From NCBI GenBank assembly GCA_028688905.1, contig JAQTXH010000003.1, positions 124,001-188,000 on the forward strand: DNA of 64,000 nt, given 5' to 3'. The first letter of the stretch is position 1. Each line of letters begins with the position of its first letter. Shown in pieces: positions 8,607-18,116 of the stretch. The notes under the pieces are model-generated. The model was not told the DNA's origin. It was given only the letters and a program-made list of their open reading frames with translations, and did no database searches. This DNA is from Acidiphilium sp. GTDB lineage: Bacteria > Pseudomonadota > Alphaproteobacteria > Acetobacterales > Acetobacteraceae. A program made the position numbers and the translations under genes.

Positions 8607-9659
8607 ATGGTATTGGAATTGCCGAAAGCCGCAATGTTCCCGGATATTCTGCCCAACCCCCGCCCGGCGGCGTTGCGTACACTTGGCCGCATCGCGACCG
8701 TCCTGATCGATACCGAGGAAGATTTCGACTGGACCGACCCGACCGAGGGCACCGACCACACCACCGCCTACCTCGATCGCATCGCCGATCTGCAACCCTT
8801 GTTCACCGCCCACGGCGTGGTGCCGACCTACCTCATGACCTATCCGGTGCTCGAAAACCCGGATGTGGTTCGCCTGCTCGCCCGCTGTCGCGACCGGGGC
8901 GAGGCGGCACTTGGCATCCAGTTGCATCCCTGGGTGACGCCGCCGTTCGAGGGGCACGGCACGACCGCCCAGTCGTTCGGTGGCAACCTCGCGCCGGATG
9001 TCGAAGCGCGCAAGCTCGATGCCCTGTCCGCCCGCTTCACCACCTGTTTCGGCACGCCCCCGCGGGTGTTTCGCGCCGGCCGCTACGGGTTGGGGCGACA
9101 GACCGCGGCGCTGATCGAACAATCCGGCATCACCATCGACACCAGCATCGCCCCGCGCACCTCGATGCTCGACGAGGCCGGCCCCGATTACAGCCGGATC
9201 GATTTTTCACCCTGCTGGTTTGGCGCGCAACGGTCGATCCTGGAGTTGCCGCTGGGCCGCGCCATCGTCGGCTGGGGTGGCGAGGCTGGCGGGCAATTGT
9301 ACCGAAAATTGATCCGCGCTAACGGAGCCTGGGCACCGCTGGCCGGGGTGCTGGCGCGGATCGGCTGCGCCGAGCGCATCACCCTCTCGCCCGAAGGCAA
9401 CGATCCCCGCGCGATGATCCGGCTGATCGAGGGGCTGATCGGTCGGGGTCAGGCAATTTTGCCCCTCAGCTTCCATAGCTCCTCGATCACGCCGGGGCGC
9501 AACCCCTATGTGCGCTCGCGCGCCGATCTGCACCGGTTCTATGACGATCTGTCATCGATCCTGTGCAGTCTGACCGATGATTTTGCCTGCCGTTTCGCGG
9601 CGGCGACCGATATTCTGGACCTGCTGCAACCAGCACCCTCCGTGGACCCAAGCCGGTGA
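8607..9659 (+). CDS. polysaccharide deacetylase-like protein (WalW type)
   Basis: About 350 residues. The N-terminal strand VLIDTEEDFDW carries the acidic metal-binding motif, followed by GIQLHPWVTPPFEG with a conserved His, and PRVFRAGRYGLG, matching the WalW-like branch of NodB-fold deacetylases found in polysaccharide loci. Expected role is removing N-acetyl groups from a polymer or its precursor. I see no signal peptide. The first ATG is at 8607; an ATG at 8634 is an equally plausible start. The stop overlaps the next gene by GTGA, making it the first gene of a tightly coupled row. Confidence 0.75.
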   Translation: MVLELPKAAMFPDILPNPRPAALRTLGRIATVLIDTEEDFDWTDPTEGTDHTTAYLDRIADLQPLFTAHGVVPTYLMTYPVLENPDVVRLLARCRDRGEAALGIQLHPWVTPPFEGHGTTAQSFGGNLAPDVEARKLDALSARFTTCFGTPPRVFRAGRYGLGRQTAALIEQSGITIDTSIAPRTSMLDEAGPDYSRIDFSPCWFGAQRSILELPLGRAIVGWGGEAGGQLYRKLIRANGAWAPLAGVLARIGCAERITLSPEGNDPRAMIRLIEGLIGRGQAILPLSFHSSSITPGRNPYVRSRADLHRFYDDLSSILCSLTDDFACRFAAATDILDLLQPAPSVDPSR

Positions 9660-10924
9660 ACGGGCGCGACGGCATTCTCCTGATCGCCAATAATTTTCCT
9701 CCTGTGCTGGGCGGTTCGGCCGTGGTCTATGGCGCGCTTGCCCGTGAGGCGGCACCCCAGGTGAGCGTGCTGGCACCCCGGATCAGCTATACCGATGGCC
9801 TGCCGCTGATCGGTTGGCGCGAACATGATCGGGCGGCGGCCAGACCGCGCGGCGGGCAACCGGGCTACCGGGTTACCCGGCTTGCGTTGCTGCGCACCCC
9901 GATCGACGGCCCGCATAACGGCGGTGCCGGCCGGTTGCACTTTATCGCGCGCGATCTGCTGATCCGCCTCCGGATCATTGCCGCAGTGCGTGCGGCACTT
10001 CGGCAGGGACGGATCGGGGCGGTCTGCATCGGTGAACTGGTCCCTTCAGGCTGGTTGTTTTCGGTGCTCCGCCTGTGGCCGGGATTGCGCCGCATCGTCT
10101 ATATTCACGGTGAGGAGATCACCACGCGCGACAATTATGACCCGGATTGGTCGCGCCGCCGCCGCACCCTGGCCGCTGCTGACGCGATCATCGTGGTCAG
10201 CCGCTTCACCGCCGGCGCGGTGCGCATGCTATTGGCGGAAATCACCGCGCCGCCGATCCTGCTGCCGCCGATCCTGCTGATCGAAAACGGCGTCGATTTC
10301 CACCGCTTCGCCGCCAGCGTGCGCCGCGCCGACCTGGTCGCCCATTACGGATTGGAGGGGGCCTTTGTTTTCGTATCGGTCTGCCGGTTGCTCGAAAAAA
10401 AAGGTATCGACAACGCGATCCGCGCCTTCGCCGGGTTGTGGCGCGATCATCCGGAATGCCGGTTTCTGGTGGTAGGGGCTGGCCCGTTCGCCGGAACGTT
10501 GCAGACCATCGCGATCGAGACCGGCGTCGCCGATGCCGTGGTGTTCGCAGGGGCCGTGGCTGATGCCGATCTGGCCGATCATTACGCGCTCGGCGACGTG
10601 TTCGTGATGCCCAACCGCGCCTTGCCTTCGGGGGACACCGAGGGGTTCGGTCTGGTGTTCCTCGAAGCCAACGCCGCTGGCGTGCCGGTGATTGCGGGGC
10701 GGGACGGCGGCAGCGTCGATGCGGTGACCGATGGCGTCAACGGCCTGGTCGTCGATGGTCACGCGGTCGACGCGATCGAGGACGCCATGCGCCGCCTGTA
10801 TGATGATCCGCAGCTGCGCGCCGACCTCGCCCAGCGCGGCATCGCCTGCGCCGAAGCGGCGGACTGGCGGGTCAAGGCGCGCGATTTCATCGCCGCCTGC
10901 CTCGGTCGCGGCCATGCCGCCTGA
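9656..10924 (+). CDS. glycosyltransferase family 4
   Basis: 422-residue GT-B glycosyltransferase with a GTG start overlapping the deacetylase stop. The N-terminal half has ANNFPPVLGGSAVVYGALA, typical of GT4 enzymes. The C-terminal half has IENGVDFHRF, SVCRLLEKKGIDNAIRAF and the donor-binding E-x7-E in TEGFGLVFLEANAAGVPV. Likely cytoplasmic and membrane-associated, adding a hexose to a lipid-linked repeat unit. The next gene starts inside its 3' end (11-bp overlap). Confidence 0.87.
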   Translation: MNGRDGILLIANNFPPVLGGSAVVYGALAREAAPQVSVLAPRISYTDGLPLIGWREHDRAAARPRGGQPGYRVTRLALLRTPIDGPHNGGAGRLHFIARDLLIRLRIIAAVRAALRQGRIGAVCIGELVPSGWLFSVLRLWPGLRRIVYIHGEEITTRDNYDPDWSRRRRTLAAADAIIVVSRFTAGAVRMLLAEITAPPILLPPILLIENGVDFHRFAASVRRADLVAHYGLEGAFVFVSVCRLLEKKGIDNAIRAFAGLWRDHPECRFLVVGAGPFAGTLQTIAIETGVADAVVFAGAVADADLADHYALGDVFVMPNRALPSGDTEGFGLVFLEANAAGVPVIAGRDGGSVDAVTDGVNGLVVDGHAVDAIEDAMRRLYDDPQLRADLAQRGIACAEAADWRVKARDFIAACLGRGHAA

Positions 10925-11948
10925 CGAGAGTGCAAAACTGGTTCCCTGGGCGGCGCTCGATGCCAGTACCATCCGCCGGTTCCCTGATCCGGCGCTTGAT
11001 TGGTTCGCGAGCCATCCGTGGTTCGATCTGGTCGCCCGCGCCGCGGTGCCGCCGGGATTGCAACCCGGCTGCGTGGTGAATGCCGATGGGGTGGTGCCGG
11101 TCTGGTGCCGGGGCGATGTGCTGATCGCCGGCCAATCCAGCCCCTATGCGCTCGAATTCACCCCGGTTCTGCCGATCGACCCAACCGGGGCCGGACGGGC
11201 CGGGAAGGCGTTCGGCCTGATCGCCCGGCACCGCGCCACGGTGCGGCTCGATGGATTGGACCCCGCTCAGCCAGGGCTGGAGGCGTTTCTCGCCGGTGTG
11301 GCCATCGCCGGTCTGGTCGTCCAACGGTTCAACCATTTCGGCGACTGGCTGGCCCCGGTGACCACCGATGACTTCGATCGTTGGTTGGCGACCCGCCCCG
11401 GCGCGCTACGCAATACGGTCGTCCGCAAGCTCAAGCGGGCGCGTAGCACAACTAATTTCCAATGGATCGCGGCCGATCCCGCGCTGGCTGCCGGCATCGC
11501 CGATTTCGAGCTTGTCTATGCGGCGTCTTGGAAACAGCCGGAGCCGTTTCCCGATTTCAACCCCGCCTGCATGCGCGCCCTGGCCGAGGCCGGATTGCTG
11601 CGCCTGGGCATTCTCTCCACCGCGACCGGCCCGATCGCGGCGCAATACTGGGCGGTCTCCGGCGGCAGGGCGATGCTGCTGAAACTCGCGCATGACGAGG
11701 CAGCAGCGTCGCTCTCACCCGGCACCGTGCTGACCGCGCGGATGATCGAGGCGATCTTGCGGCATGACCGCCCGACCATGCTCGATTTCGGCCGGGGCGA
11801 TGACCCGTATAAACGCCTCTGGGTCGATCAGCGGCGCGAGCGGATTGGCGCGCTGCTGATCAATCCACGCCATCCCGCCGGGCTCGCCCAACTGGCGCGC
11901 GGGGCGGCGGGCGCGCTGCGCCGGCGTTTCAAACAGGATGCAGCCTGA
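10914..11948 (+). CDS. FemAB/GNAT-like acyltransferase (second copy)
   Basis: 344 residues with the Acetyltransf_6/FemAB layout: an N-terminal degenerate half (SHPWFDLVARAAV, QRFNHFGDW), a basic KLKRAR segment, FELVYAASWKQPEPFPDF, and a C-terminal AAQYWAVSGGRAMLLKLAHDE then LDFGRGDDPYKRLW. The ATG at 10914 overlaps the preceding stop; an open frame further upstream is only a shadow of the glycosyltransferase. Together with the gene at 7413-8591 this makes two acyltransferases of this kind in one locus. Probable substrate: a sugar amine exposed by the deacetylase, or a lipid-linked precursor (inference). Confidence 0.75.
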   Translation: MPPDESAKLVPWAALDASTIRRFPDPALDWFASHPWFDLVARAAVPPGLQPGCVVNADGVVPVWCRGDVLIAGQSSPYALEFTPVLPIDPTGAGRAGKAFGLIARHRATVRLDGLDPAQPGLEAFLAGVAIAGLVVQRFNHFGDWLAPVTTDDFDRWLATRPGALRNTVVRKLKRARSTTNFQWIAADPALAAGIADFELVYAASWKQPEPFPDFNPACMRALAEAGLLRLGILSTATGPIAAQYWAVSGGRAMLLKLAHDEAAASLSPGTVLTARMIEAILRHDRPTMLDFGRGDDPYKRLWVDQRRERIGALLINPRHPAGLAQLARGAAGALRRRFKQDAA

Positions 11949-11949
11949 C

Positions 11950-13062
11950 ATGCGGATTTTATACAGCCACCGGATCCAATCGCGTGACGGCCAGTCGGTC
12001 CATGTCGAAGACCTTGTCGCGGCGTTTCGAGCGGCCGGGCACGAGGTGTTGGTGGTCGGACCCGCATTCTACCAATCGACCGGTTTCGGCGCGGAAACCA
12101 CCTGGGTCGCCCGGTTACGCGCGCTGCTGCCCGGTGCCCTCGGCGAACTGGCGGAGCTTGGGTACAATATTCCGGCCTGGTGGCGATTGCGGCGGGCGGC
12201 GCGGGACTTTAACCCCGATTTCATTTATGAACGCTACAATCTCTACTATTTGGCCGGAACGTGGGTGGCGCGGCAACGAAAAATCCCGTTTCTGGTCGAG
12301 GTGAATTCCCCCTTGGCGGAGGAACGGATCGCCCATGGCGGCTTGCAACTCGGTGGCCTCGCCCGCTGGGCGGAGCGCGTGGTGTGGCGCGCGGCGGACC
12401 GGGTGTTCGCGGTCACGGCGGTGCTGGGCGCGCGGATCACCGCGGTTGGCGTTGCGCCGGACCGTGTGGTGATCACCCCGAACGGCATCGATCTCGCGCG
12501 CTTTCCTGAACGCCCGCCCGCGCCGGTCCGCCGCGCGGTACTCGGCTTCATCGGCTTCGTCCGGGCCTGGCACGGTCTCGAACCGGTGATCGAGGCATTG
12601 GCGGCCAGCACCGACCGGTTCGATTTCATCGTCGCCGGTGAAGGCCCGGCACGGCCCGCGCTGGAAGCCATGGTCGCCGCCCACGGGTTGGGCGATTGCG
12701 TGCGGTTTGCCGGATTGGTGCCGCGTGAGGCGGTGCCGGGCTTTCTCGCCGGAATCGACATCGCATTGCAACCCCGCGCGGTCGATTATGCCTCGCCGTT
12801 GAAATTATTCGAATACATGGCGGCTGGATGTGCCATCGTTGCTCCCGATCAGCCCAATCTGCGCGAGATTCTGGTCGATGGCGAAACCGCTTTGCTGTTC
12901 GAGCCGGAAAACTGGGCCGCACTCTGGGCCTGCATCGCCCGTCTCGCGGCCGATCCGGCGTTGCGCGGCCGCCTTGGTTCTGCCGCGCGTGCCGAAATCA
13001 TCCGCCGCGATCTGACCTGGGCCGGCAACGCCCGCCGCGTCGTCGCGGCACTCGCGCCATGA
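11950..13062 (+). CDS. glycosyltransferase family 4
   Basis: About 370-residue GT-B enzyme. The N-terminal SHRIQSRDGQSVHVEDLVAAF is typical of GT4. The C-terminal half has VITPNGIDLARFPE, GFIGFVRAWHGLEPVIEA, and a donor site around VDYASPLKLFEYMAAGCAIVAPD. The ATG at 11950 has AGGA 11 bp upstream; an ATG at 11938 inside the preceding gene would add four residues. The stop overlaps the next start (ATGA). Donor and acceptor are unknown. Confidence 0.87.
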   Translation: MRILYSHRIQSRDGQSVHVEDLVAAFRAAGHEVLVVGPAFYQSTGFGAETTWVARLRALLPGALGELAELGYNIPAWWRLRRAARDFNPDFIYERYNLYYLAGTWVARQRKIPFLVEVNSPLAEERIAHGGLQLGGLARWAERVVWRAADRVFAVTAVLGARITAVGVAPDRVVITPNGIDLARFPERPPAPVRRAVLGFIGFVRAWHGLEPVIEALAASTDRFDFIVAGEGPARPALEAMVAAHGLGDCVRFAGLVPREAVPGFLAGIDIALQPRAVDYASPLKLFEYMAAGCAIVAPDQPNLREILVDGETALLFEPENWAALWACIARLAADPALRGRLGSAARAEIIRRDLTWAGNARRVVAALAP

Positions 13063-14150
13063 CCGCACCACGCCGCATTCTGCACGTCTTTCCGAGCTTT
13101 GCCGCCGGCGGGGCGCAGATGCGCATGGCCGCCCTGGCCAATCATTTCGGCACCCGGTTTTCCCACATGATCATTGCGCTCGATGGCGATATTTCATGCC
13201 GCGACCGGCTCGATCCGGCATTGGAGGTGTCGTTTCCGGCGATTTCCCCCCTGTCGGGGTCACTGGCGCGGCGGCTGCGGGACATCGTCGGGGTTTTGCG
13301 CCGCACCCGCCCCGATCTGCTGATCACCAGCAACTGGGGGGCGATCGAATGGGCGATCGCCAACCGGCTGCGGTTCCGCGCCCAGCACATCCACACCGAG
13401 GACGGTTTCGGTCGCGACGAACGCGACCGCCAGATCCCGCGCCGGGTGCTGACGCGGCGGGTTATCCTCAGGTCGAGTATAACGATCGTGCCGTCGCACA
13501 CCCTTTATGACACCGCAACCAGAATCTGGCGTTTACCGGTATCGGGGGTGACCTATATCCCTAACGGGATCGATTTCGCCCGGTTCACCCCGGCATCGAC
13601 GCCACCGGGCGGGCGGGCCATCGTCGGGTGCGTCGCCGCGCTGCGGCCCGAAAAGAATCTCGGGCGTCTGATCCGTGCTTGTGCGATCGCCCGGCACCGC
13701 CACGAATTCGATCTGATCATCCTGGGTGATGGCCCCGGGCGCGCTGGCCTTGAAGCATTGGCGACCGAACTTGGGCTACCGGTGCGGTTTCTGGGTGCCA
13801 TCGCCGATCCCGCGCCGGTCTATCGGGATTTCACGATTTTCGCACTGAGTTCGGATACCGAACAAATGCCGTTGTCGGTGATGGAAGCGATGGCGTCCGG
13901 GTTGCCGGTAGTGGCGACCGATGTGGGCGATATTGCCCAAATGGTGGCACCGGAAAATCGGGATTGCCTGACGCCGCGCGATGATCAGGCGATGGCGGAT
14001 GTTTTGGGAAGTCTTTTAGGCGATCCCGCGCGGATCGAACGCATCGGCCGAGCTAACCGAGCGCGAGCGGCGCAGAATTTCAATTTTGCCACCATGTCGT
14101 CACTGTGGGGTGTCATTCTAACGGGAGATGACGACTTGAAGAATTCGTAG
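13059..14150 (+). CDS. glycosyltransferase family 4
   Basis: 363-residue GT-B enzyme starting at the ATGA overlap at 13059 (MTAPRRILHVFPSFAAGGAQ); a longer open frame from 12828 is a shadow. The C-terminal donor half includes YIPNGIDFARFTP, VAALRPEKNLGRLIRA and the E-x7-E region DTEQMPLSVMEAMASGLPVVATDVGD. It is the last of the overlapped row 8607-14150. A small convergent membrane-protein ORF overlaps its final 33 bp. Confidence 0.88.
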   Translation: MTAPRRILHVFPSFAAGGAQMRMAALANHFGTRFSHMIIALDGDISCRDRLDPALEVSFPAISPLSGSLARRLRDIVGVLRRTRPDLLITSNWGAIEWAIANRLRFRAQHIHTEDGFGRDERDRQIPRRVLTRRVILRSSITIVPSHTLYDTATRIWRLPVSGVTYIPNGIDFARFTPASTPPGGRAIVGCVAALRPEKNLGRLIRACAIARHRHEFDLIILGDGPGRAGLEALATELGLPVRFLGAIADPAPVYRDFTIFALSSDTEQMPLSVMEAMASGLPVVATDVGDIAQMVAPENRDCLTPRDDQAMADVLGSLLGDPARIERIGRANRARAAQNFNFATMSSLWGVILTGDDDLKNS

Positions 14151-14396
14151 CGCCAGTTCAATCAGTCCCCACCAACCCAGCGCACCCATGATGAGCAACA
14201 CGGGTAAAGCGACGCGGAGCGACAAACGCGTGGTGTCCTGTGTCATATGTGTATCGTCCTCGCGGAGGGTCGTCAGGCCTTCCAGCCTGACACCATACCA
14301 TATGCTGCGGTCAGGCTGCACAAGCACCACCCGTCGCCGCCCGAAACGTAGCCAGCTTCGCGGTGCGTTTGGTCCTTTGACCTCACGAGCAGCCAT
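14118..14396 (-). CDS. small single-pass membrane protein, unknown
   Basis: 92 residues: a basic N-terminal segment (PRSWLRFGRRRVVLV) and one strong C-terminal transmembrane helix (LRVALPVLLIMGALGWWGLIELALRIL). GGGA lies 9 bp before the ATG, which supports translation. It overlaps the end of the convergent glycosyltransferase by 33 bp. I recognise no family; small membrane proteins are common as accessory parts of polysaccharide and exosortase loci. Coding status rests only on the ribosome site and the clean hydrophobic helix. Confidence 0.45.
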   Translation of the reverse strand: MAAREVKGPNAPRSWLRFGRRRVVLVQPDRSIWYGVRLEGLTTLREDDTHMTQDTTRLSLRVALPVLLIMGALGWWGLIELALRILQVVISR

Positions 14397-14525
14397 AACC
14401 TAAATCCCAAAAAACTAACCATGGCACCATTTTCAGAACTTGTCACAGATAACTGTATTAAAAAATAGTTATGAAAAAATTAAAGCCAATTAGAAAAATT
14501 TTTCAGACCCACAGTATTACCAATG

Positions 14526-14543
14526 GCCGCTGGTATCAGCGGC
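14526..14543. other. perfect hairpin upstream of asnB
   Basis: GCCGCTG-GTAT-CAGCGGC, a 7-bp stem with a 4-base loop, sits in the 245-bp AT-rich gap between the small membrane-protein ORF and asnB, about 100 bp before the asnB start. No T run follows, so it is more likely an operator or mRNA leader structure than a terminator. The gap also holds a TGGCAC at 14422 that fails the sigma-54 spacing test. Confidence 0.5.
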
Positions 14544-14641
14544 AAACGCGTTATGATAATAGACACCTATTGTTAAAGGCTTTGTGTTTAACTCCGTCAG
14601 GATCGTGCGCGCGAGTATCACACGCCAGGAGATTTGAGCCG

Positions 14642-16573
14642 ATGTGCGGGTTTACCGGAATATTTGCCCTGCGGACCGCGCGGTCCGACCCGCGCGACAT
14701 TGACTTCGGGTTGCTTCGCCGCATGACGCGGGCGATCGCGCATCGCGGCCCCGATGACGAGGGGTATCACACCGAACCCAACGTCGGGTTGGGCTTCAGG
14801 CGGTTGTCGATCATCGATCTCGCCGCCGGTCATCAGCCGATGGGCAATGAGGATGGCAGCGTGATGATTGCCTTCAATGGCGAGATCTATAATTTTCAGG
14901 TTTTGCGCGATGAATTGCAGGCTCTCGGTCACGTGTTCGCGACCCGTTGCGACACCGAGGTGATCGTTCACGGCTGGGAAAGCTGGGGCTTGGGTGTCCT
15001 CGACCGGATTGAGGGAATGTTCGCCTTCGCGTTGTGGGACCGTGTTCAGGCAACGGTATTACTGGCGCGCGATCGGCTTGGTAAAAAGCCGCTCTATTAC
15101 GGCGTGGCCGCCGATGGCACGCTTGCGTTCGGCTCCGAACTCGCGGCGCTGACGCCGGTACCCGGCCTTGCCGATGCGATCGATCCCGCCGCACTCGAAG
15201 ACTATCTGGCGTTCGGCTACATCCCCGATCCGGCTTCGATCTATCGGCGCATCCACAAGTTGCCGCCGGCGCATTTCATGCTGATCGCAGCGGGGGAGCC
15301 GCTGCCGGTGCCACGGCGCTACTGGTCACTGCCTTCGCCGGGGCCAGCGCCCGCCAGCATGGATGAAGCCGCAGAGGAGTTGCGCCGGCGGCTGGACGCA
15401 GCGGTGTCGGCGCGAATGATCGCCGATGTGCCGCTGGGGACGTTTCTGTCGGGCGGGATGGATTCCAGCGCGATCACCGCCCTCGCGGCCCGCCATGCCG
15501 ATGCCCCGCTGCAAAGCTTCACCATCGGGTTTCCCGGCCCCACCGATGAGCGTGCCGCCGCTGCCGCCATGGCGCGCCATTGCGGTGCAACCCATGTGAC
15601 CGAGACGGTTGCCCCTGTGGATGTGATCGATGCGGCGCGGTTTCAGGCGGAGGTGTTCGGGGAGCCGTTCGGCGATCATTCCTCGGTGCCCAGCCTTGCC
15701 GTGGCCAGGCTGGCGCGCACCGGGGTGAAGGTGGTGCTGTCGGGCGACGGCGGCGATGAGGCATTCGCCGGGTATCGGCGCTATCGCTGGCACCGCATCG
15801 CCGATCGGGCGCGTCGGCTCTTGCCCGACCGCGCGCGGCGTGCCTTGCTGGCCCCGATCGCGGCTGCCTATCCCAAGCTCGATCACGCACCGTCCTGGTT
15901 GCGCGCCAAAACCACGCTGACCGAGATCAGCCTTGATTCTGCCCATGGCTATTATCGGACCTTGTGCAAATTGCATGATGATGAGCGGCGCGGCCTGATG
16001 TCGGCCAAACTGAAATCCCTGCTCGACGGCCATGATCCGGCGGCCGGCATTGTCGCAGCCCTCGATACCGATGCCGATCCGTTACGTGCCGCGCAAATGG
16101 TCGATCTTGCGACCTACCTGCCGGGCGACATTCTGGTGAAGGCCGATCGTACCAGCATGCGCAGCGGCGTCGAAATGCGCTGCCCGCTGCTCGACCCTGA
16201 TCTGGTTGCCTGGGGAATAGGGTTGCCGGCGGATTTGAAGCTGCGGGCCGGGCAGGGCAAATCGGTGTTGCGTGCGGCGGTGGTGCCCTTGTTGCCGCGC
16301 GCGGTGCTCGATCGACCGAAACAGGGATTCGTCGCGCCGCTTGCCGCCGAACTGCGCCGCGCCGCGCCGCGGTTGCGCGGTACATTGCTCGGCCCCGCCA
16401 TGCTCGATACCGGTTGGTTCGACCGTGCCGCAATCGGGCGGATGATCGACCAGCATGAGGCCGGTCAGCACGATCACGGCTGGAAGCTGTGGCATCTGCT
16501 GGTGCTGGAGGGATTTCTGGCCCGCCATGCCGGCGCTGCCACGAATGCGGTCAACCCCGCGCTGGTGGCCTGA
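14642..16573 (+). CDS. asnB: glutamine-dependent asparagine synthase / exopolysaccharide amidotransferase
   Basis: 643 residues. The N-terminal class II glutaminase domain starts with the required nucleophile Cys2 (MCGFTG), so the start must be 14642, with AGGAG 11 bp upstream. The C-terminal domain has the ATP-pyrophosphatase PP-loop SGGMDSSAI and the KVVLSGDGGDEAFAGYRRY motif. In exopolysaccharide/PEP-CTERM loci close relatives are thought to amidate a sugar carboxylate rather than make free asparagine. The position between glycosyltransferases and a flippase favours that here. Confidence 0.87.
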   Translation: MCGFTGIFALRTARSDPRDIDFGLLRRMTRAIAHRGPDDEGYHTEPNVGLGFRRLSIIDLAAGHQPMGNEDGSVMIAFNGEIYNFQVLRDELQALGHVFATRCDTEVIVHGWESWGLGVLDRIEGMFAFALWDRVQATVLLARDRLGKKPLYYGVAADGTLAFGSELAALTPVPGLADAIDPAALEDYLAFGYIPDPASIYRRIHKLPPAHFMLIAAGEPLPVPRRYWSLPSPGPAPASMDEAAEELRRRLDAAVSARMIADVPLGTFLSGGMDSSAITALAARHADAPLQSFTIGFPGPTDERAAAAAMARHCGATHVTETVAPVDVIDAARFQAEVFGEPFGDHSSVPSLAVARLARTGVKVVLSGDGGDEAFAGYRRYRWHRIADRARRLLPDRARRALLAPIAAAYPKLDHAPSWLRAKTTLTEISLDSAHGYYRTLCKLHDDERRGLMSAKLKSLLDGHDPAAGIVAALDTDADPLRAAQMVDLATYLPGDILVKADRTSMRSGVEMRCPLLDPDLVAWGIGLPADLKLRAGQGKSVLRAAVVPLLPRAVLDRPKQGFVAPLAAELRRAAPRLRGTLLGPAMLDTGWFDRAAIGRMIDQHEAGQHDHGWKLWHLLVLEGFLARHAGAATNAVNPALVA

Positions 16574-16577
16574 CTCG

Positions 16578-18107
16578 ATGGCCGATCCGATCGATATAGC
16601 CGCCGATGCCGGGCTGAAAAGCCTGGCCCGGGACGGTTCGGTCCTGTCCCGTACCGCGCGCGGTGCCGGCTGGGTGGTAGGCTGGCGGTTTGTCAATCGG
16701 GTGCTGGGTCTGATCAGCACGCTGATTCTGGTGCGCCTGCTCGCCCCCTCGGCGTTCGGCATTGTCGCCTTGTCGATGAATTTGATGTTCAGCCTCGCGC
16801 AGTTGTCGGAGGTGGGCATCCAGGGCGCGATCATTCGTAATGAGCGCCCCGATCGGGAGTTGTACGACACCGGATTTACCATCAATGCGATTCGTGGCTT
16901 TGGGACTGGTGTTGTCATCGCTGCCTGTGCGATTCCGATCGCGCGATTTTTCAACAATCCGGAAATGGTCAATGTGCTCTACGTCGTGGCCATCGGCAGC
17001 GCCGTGAGTTCGCTCGAGAATATTGGCGTTGTCGATTTCCGCCGGTTCATTGCCTTCGATAAGGAATTTCAGTTCAAATTGATGCCCCGCCTCATTTCGG
17101 TGGTGGCGGGCGTCGTGCTGGCGTTTTGGCTGCGCAACTATTGGGCGCTGGTATTCGCCATTTTGATCAATCAGGTTGCGACCGTGGTGATGAGTTATCT
17201 GATCCATCCATACCGGCCAGGGCTGACTCTGTCGGGCTGGCGGCGGATTTCCGGCTATTCGGCGATGATCTGGCTGATCAATCTGGTCGGGGTGGCGCAA
17301 AGTGCGACCAGCAATATCGTGATCGGACGGGTTTCGGGGGCCGCCGACGTCGGGATTTATGGGGTTGGCGCGGAAATCGCCAGCTTGCCGAGTTCCGAAC
17401 TGATCGGGCCATTGTGCCGCGCCGCCTTTTCGGGATTTTCGGAAGCGAAACAAAATGGCGACAATGGGGGGATGATGATGCTGCGCCTGTTGGGGCTGAT
17501 GGCGCTGATTACCGTGCCGGCCGGGTTCGGCCTCTCGCTGGTCGCGTTTCCGATCGTGAAACTCGGGTTTGGCGCAAAATGGCTGGGTGCGGTGCCGCTG
17601 CTGGAAATTTTCGGGATCGCGACGACGGTGACAATTTTTGGTTCGATCGCGGGCACCCTGTTCGCGGTGCAGGCGTGGCTCAAGACGAGTTTGAAGCTTG
17701 ATATCGGGTTGACGGTTCTGCGCGTGGGTCTGTTGATCGGGTTGGTTCCGCGCTACGGGTTGATCGGTGCCGCGATTGCGGTCTCGATCATCGATGTAGT
17801 GACCCAGATTGTATATTTCATGGTGATGACGCGGCGGTTGCAGGTCAGCGTGGTGGCGATTTTCGCGCGGGTCTGGCGCACCTTGATCGGTGCCGGTGTG
17901 ATGACCGTGGTGCTGCTGGTGGCTCATCTCGGCTGGGGACCGTGGGCTGGGCGGGACGCCATTCTTGCGGCGCATCTCGTGGGCGCGGTGGCGCTGGGAG
18001 CGGCGAGCTTTGGCGTTACCGTTCTGCTGCTGTGGCTGGCGAGCGGCAGGCCAGACGGTGCCGAGGCGGATTTGTTGCTGGCATTAAGCCGGTTTCGGCA
18101 ATCCTGA
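16578..18107 (+). CDS. Wzx-like polysaccharide flippase (MOP/PST family)
   Basis: 509-residue integral membrane protein with about 12-14 hydrophobic helices and the MOP-family N-terminus ARGAGWVVGWRFVNRVLGLISTLILVRLL. Expected to flip undecaprenyl-linked repeat units across the inner membrane. The start at 16578 is 4 bp after the asnB stop, so the two are coupled. The EPS cluster ends here at a convergent transporter gene. No Wzy polymerase or Wza/Wzc export genes are visible, so they must lie elsewhere. Confidence 0.83.
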   Translation: MADPIDIAADAGLKSLARDGSVLSRTARGAGWVVGWRFVNRVLGLISTLILVRLLAPSAFGIVALSMNLMFSLAQLSEVGIQGAIIRNERPDRELYDTGFTINAIRGFGTGVVIAACAIPIARFFNNPEMVNVLYVVAIGSAVSSLENIGVVDFRRFIAFDKEFQFKLMPRLISVVAGVVLAFWLRNYWALVFAILINQVATVVMSYLIHPYRPGLTLSGWRRISGYSAMIWLINLVGVAQSATSNIVIGRVSGAADVGIYGVGAEIASLPSSELIGPLCRAAFSGFSEAKQNGDNGGMMMLRLLGLMALITVPAGFGLSLVAFPIVKLGFGAKWLGAVPLLEIFGIATTVTIFGSIAGTLFAVQAWLKTSLKLDIGLTVLRVGLLIGLVPRYGLIGAAIAVSIIDVVTQIVYFMVMTRRLQVSVVAIFARVWRTLIGAGVMTVVLLVAHLGWGPWAGRDAILAAHLVGAVALGAASFGVTVLLLWLASGRPDGAEADLLLALSRFRQS

Positions 18108-18116
18108 TTTTACGTT

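Noticed and set aside
14420-14436. TGGCAC at 14422 as a third EPS sigma-54 promoter upstream of asnB
   Set aside because: Ten bases after GG the sequence is AG, not GC, so the -12 element is missing.
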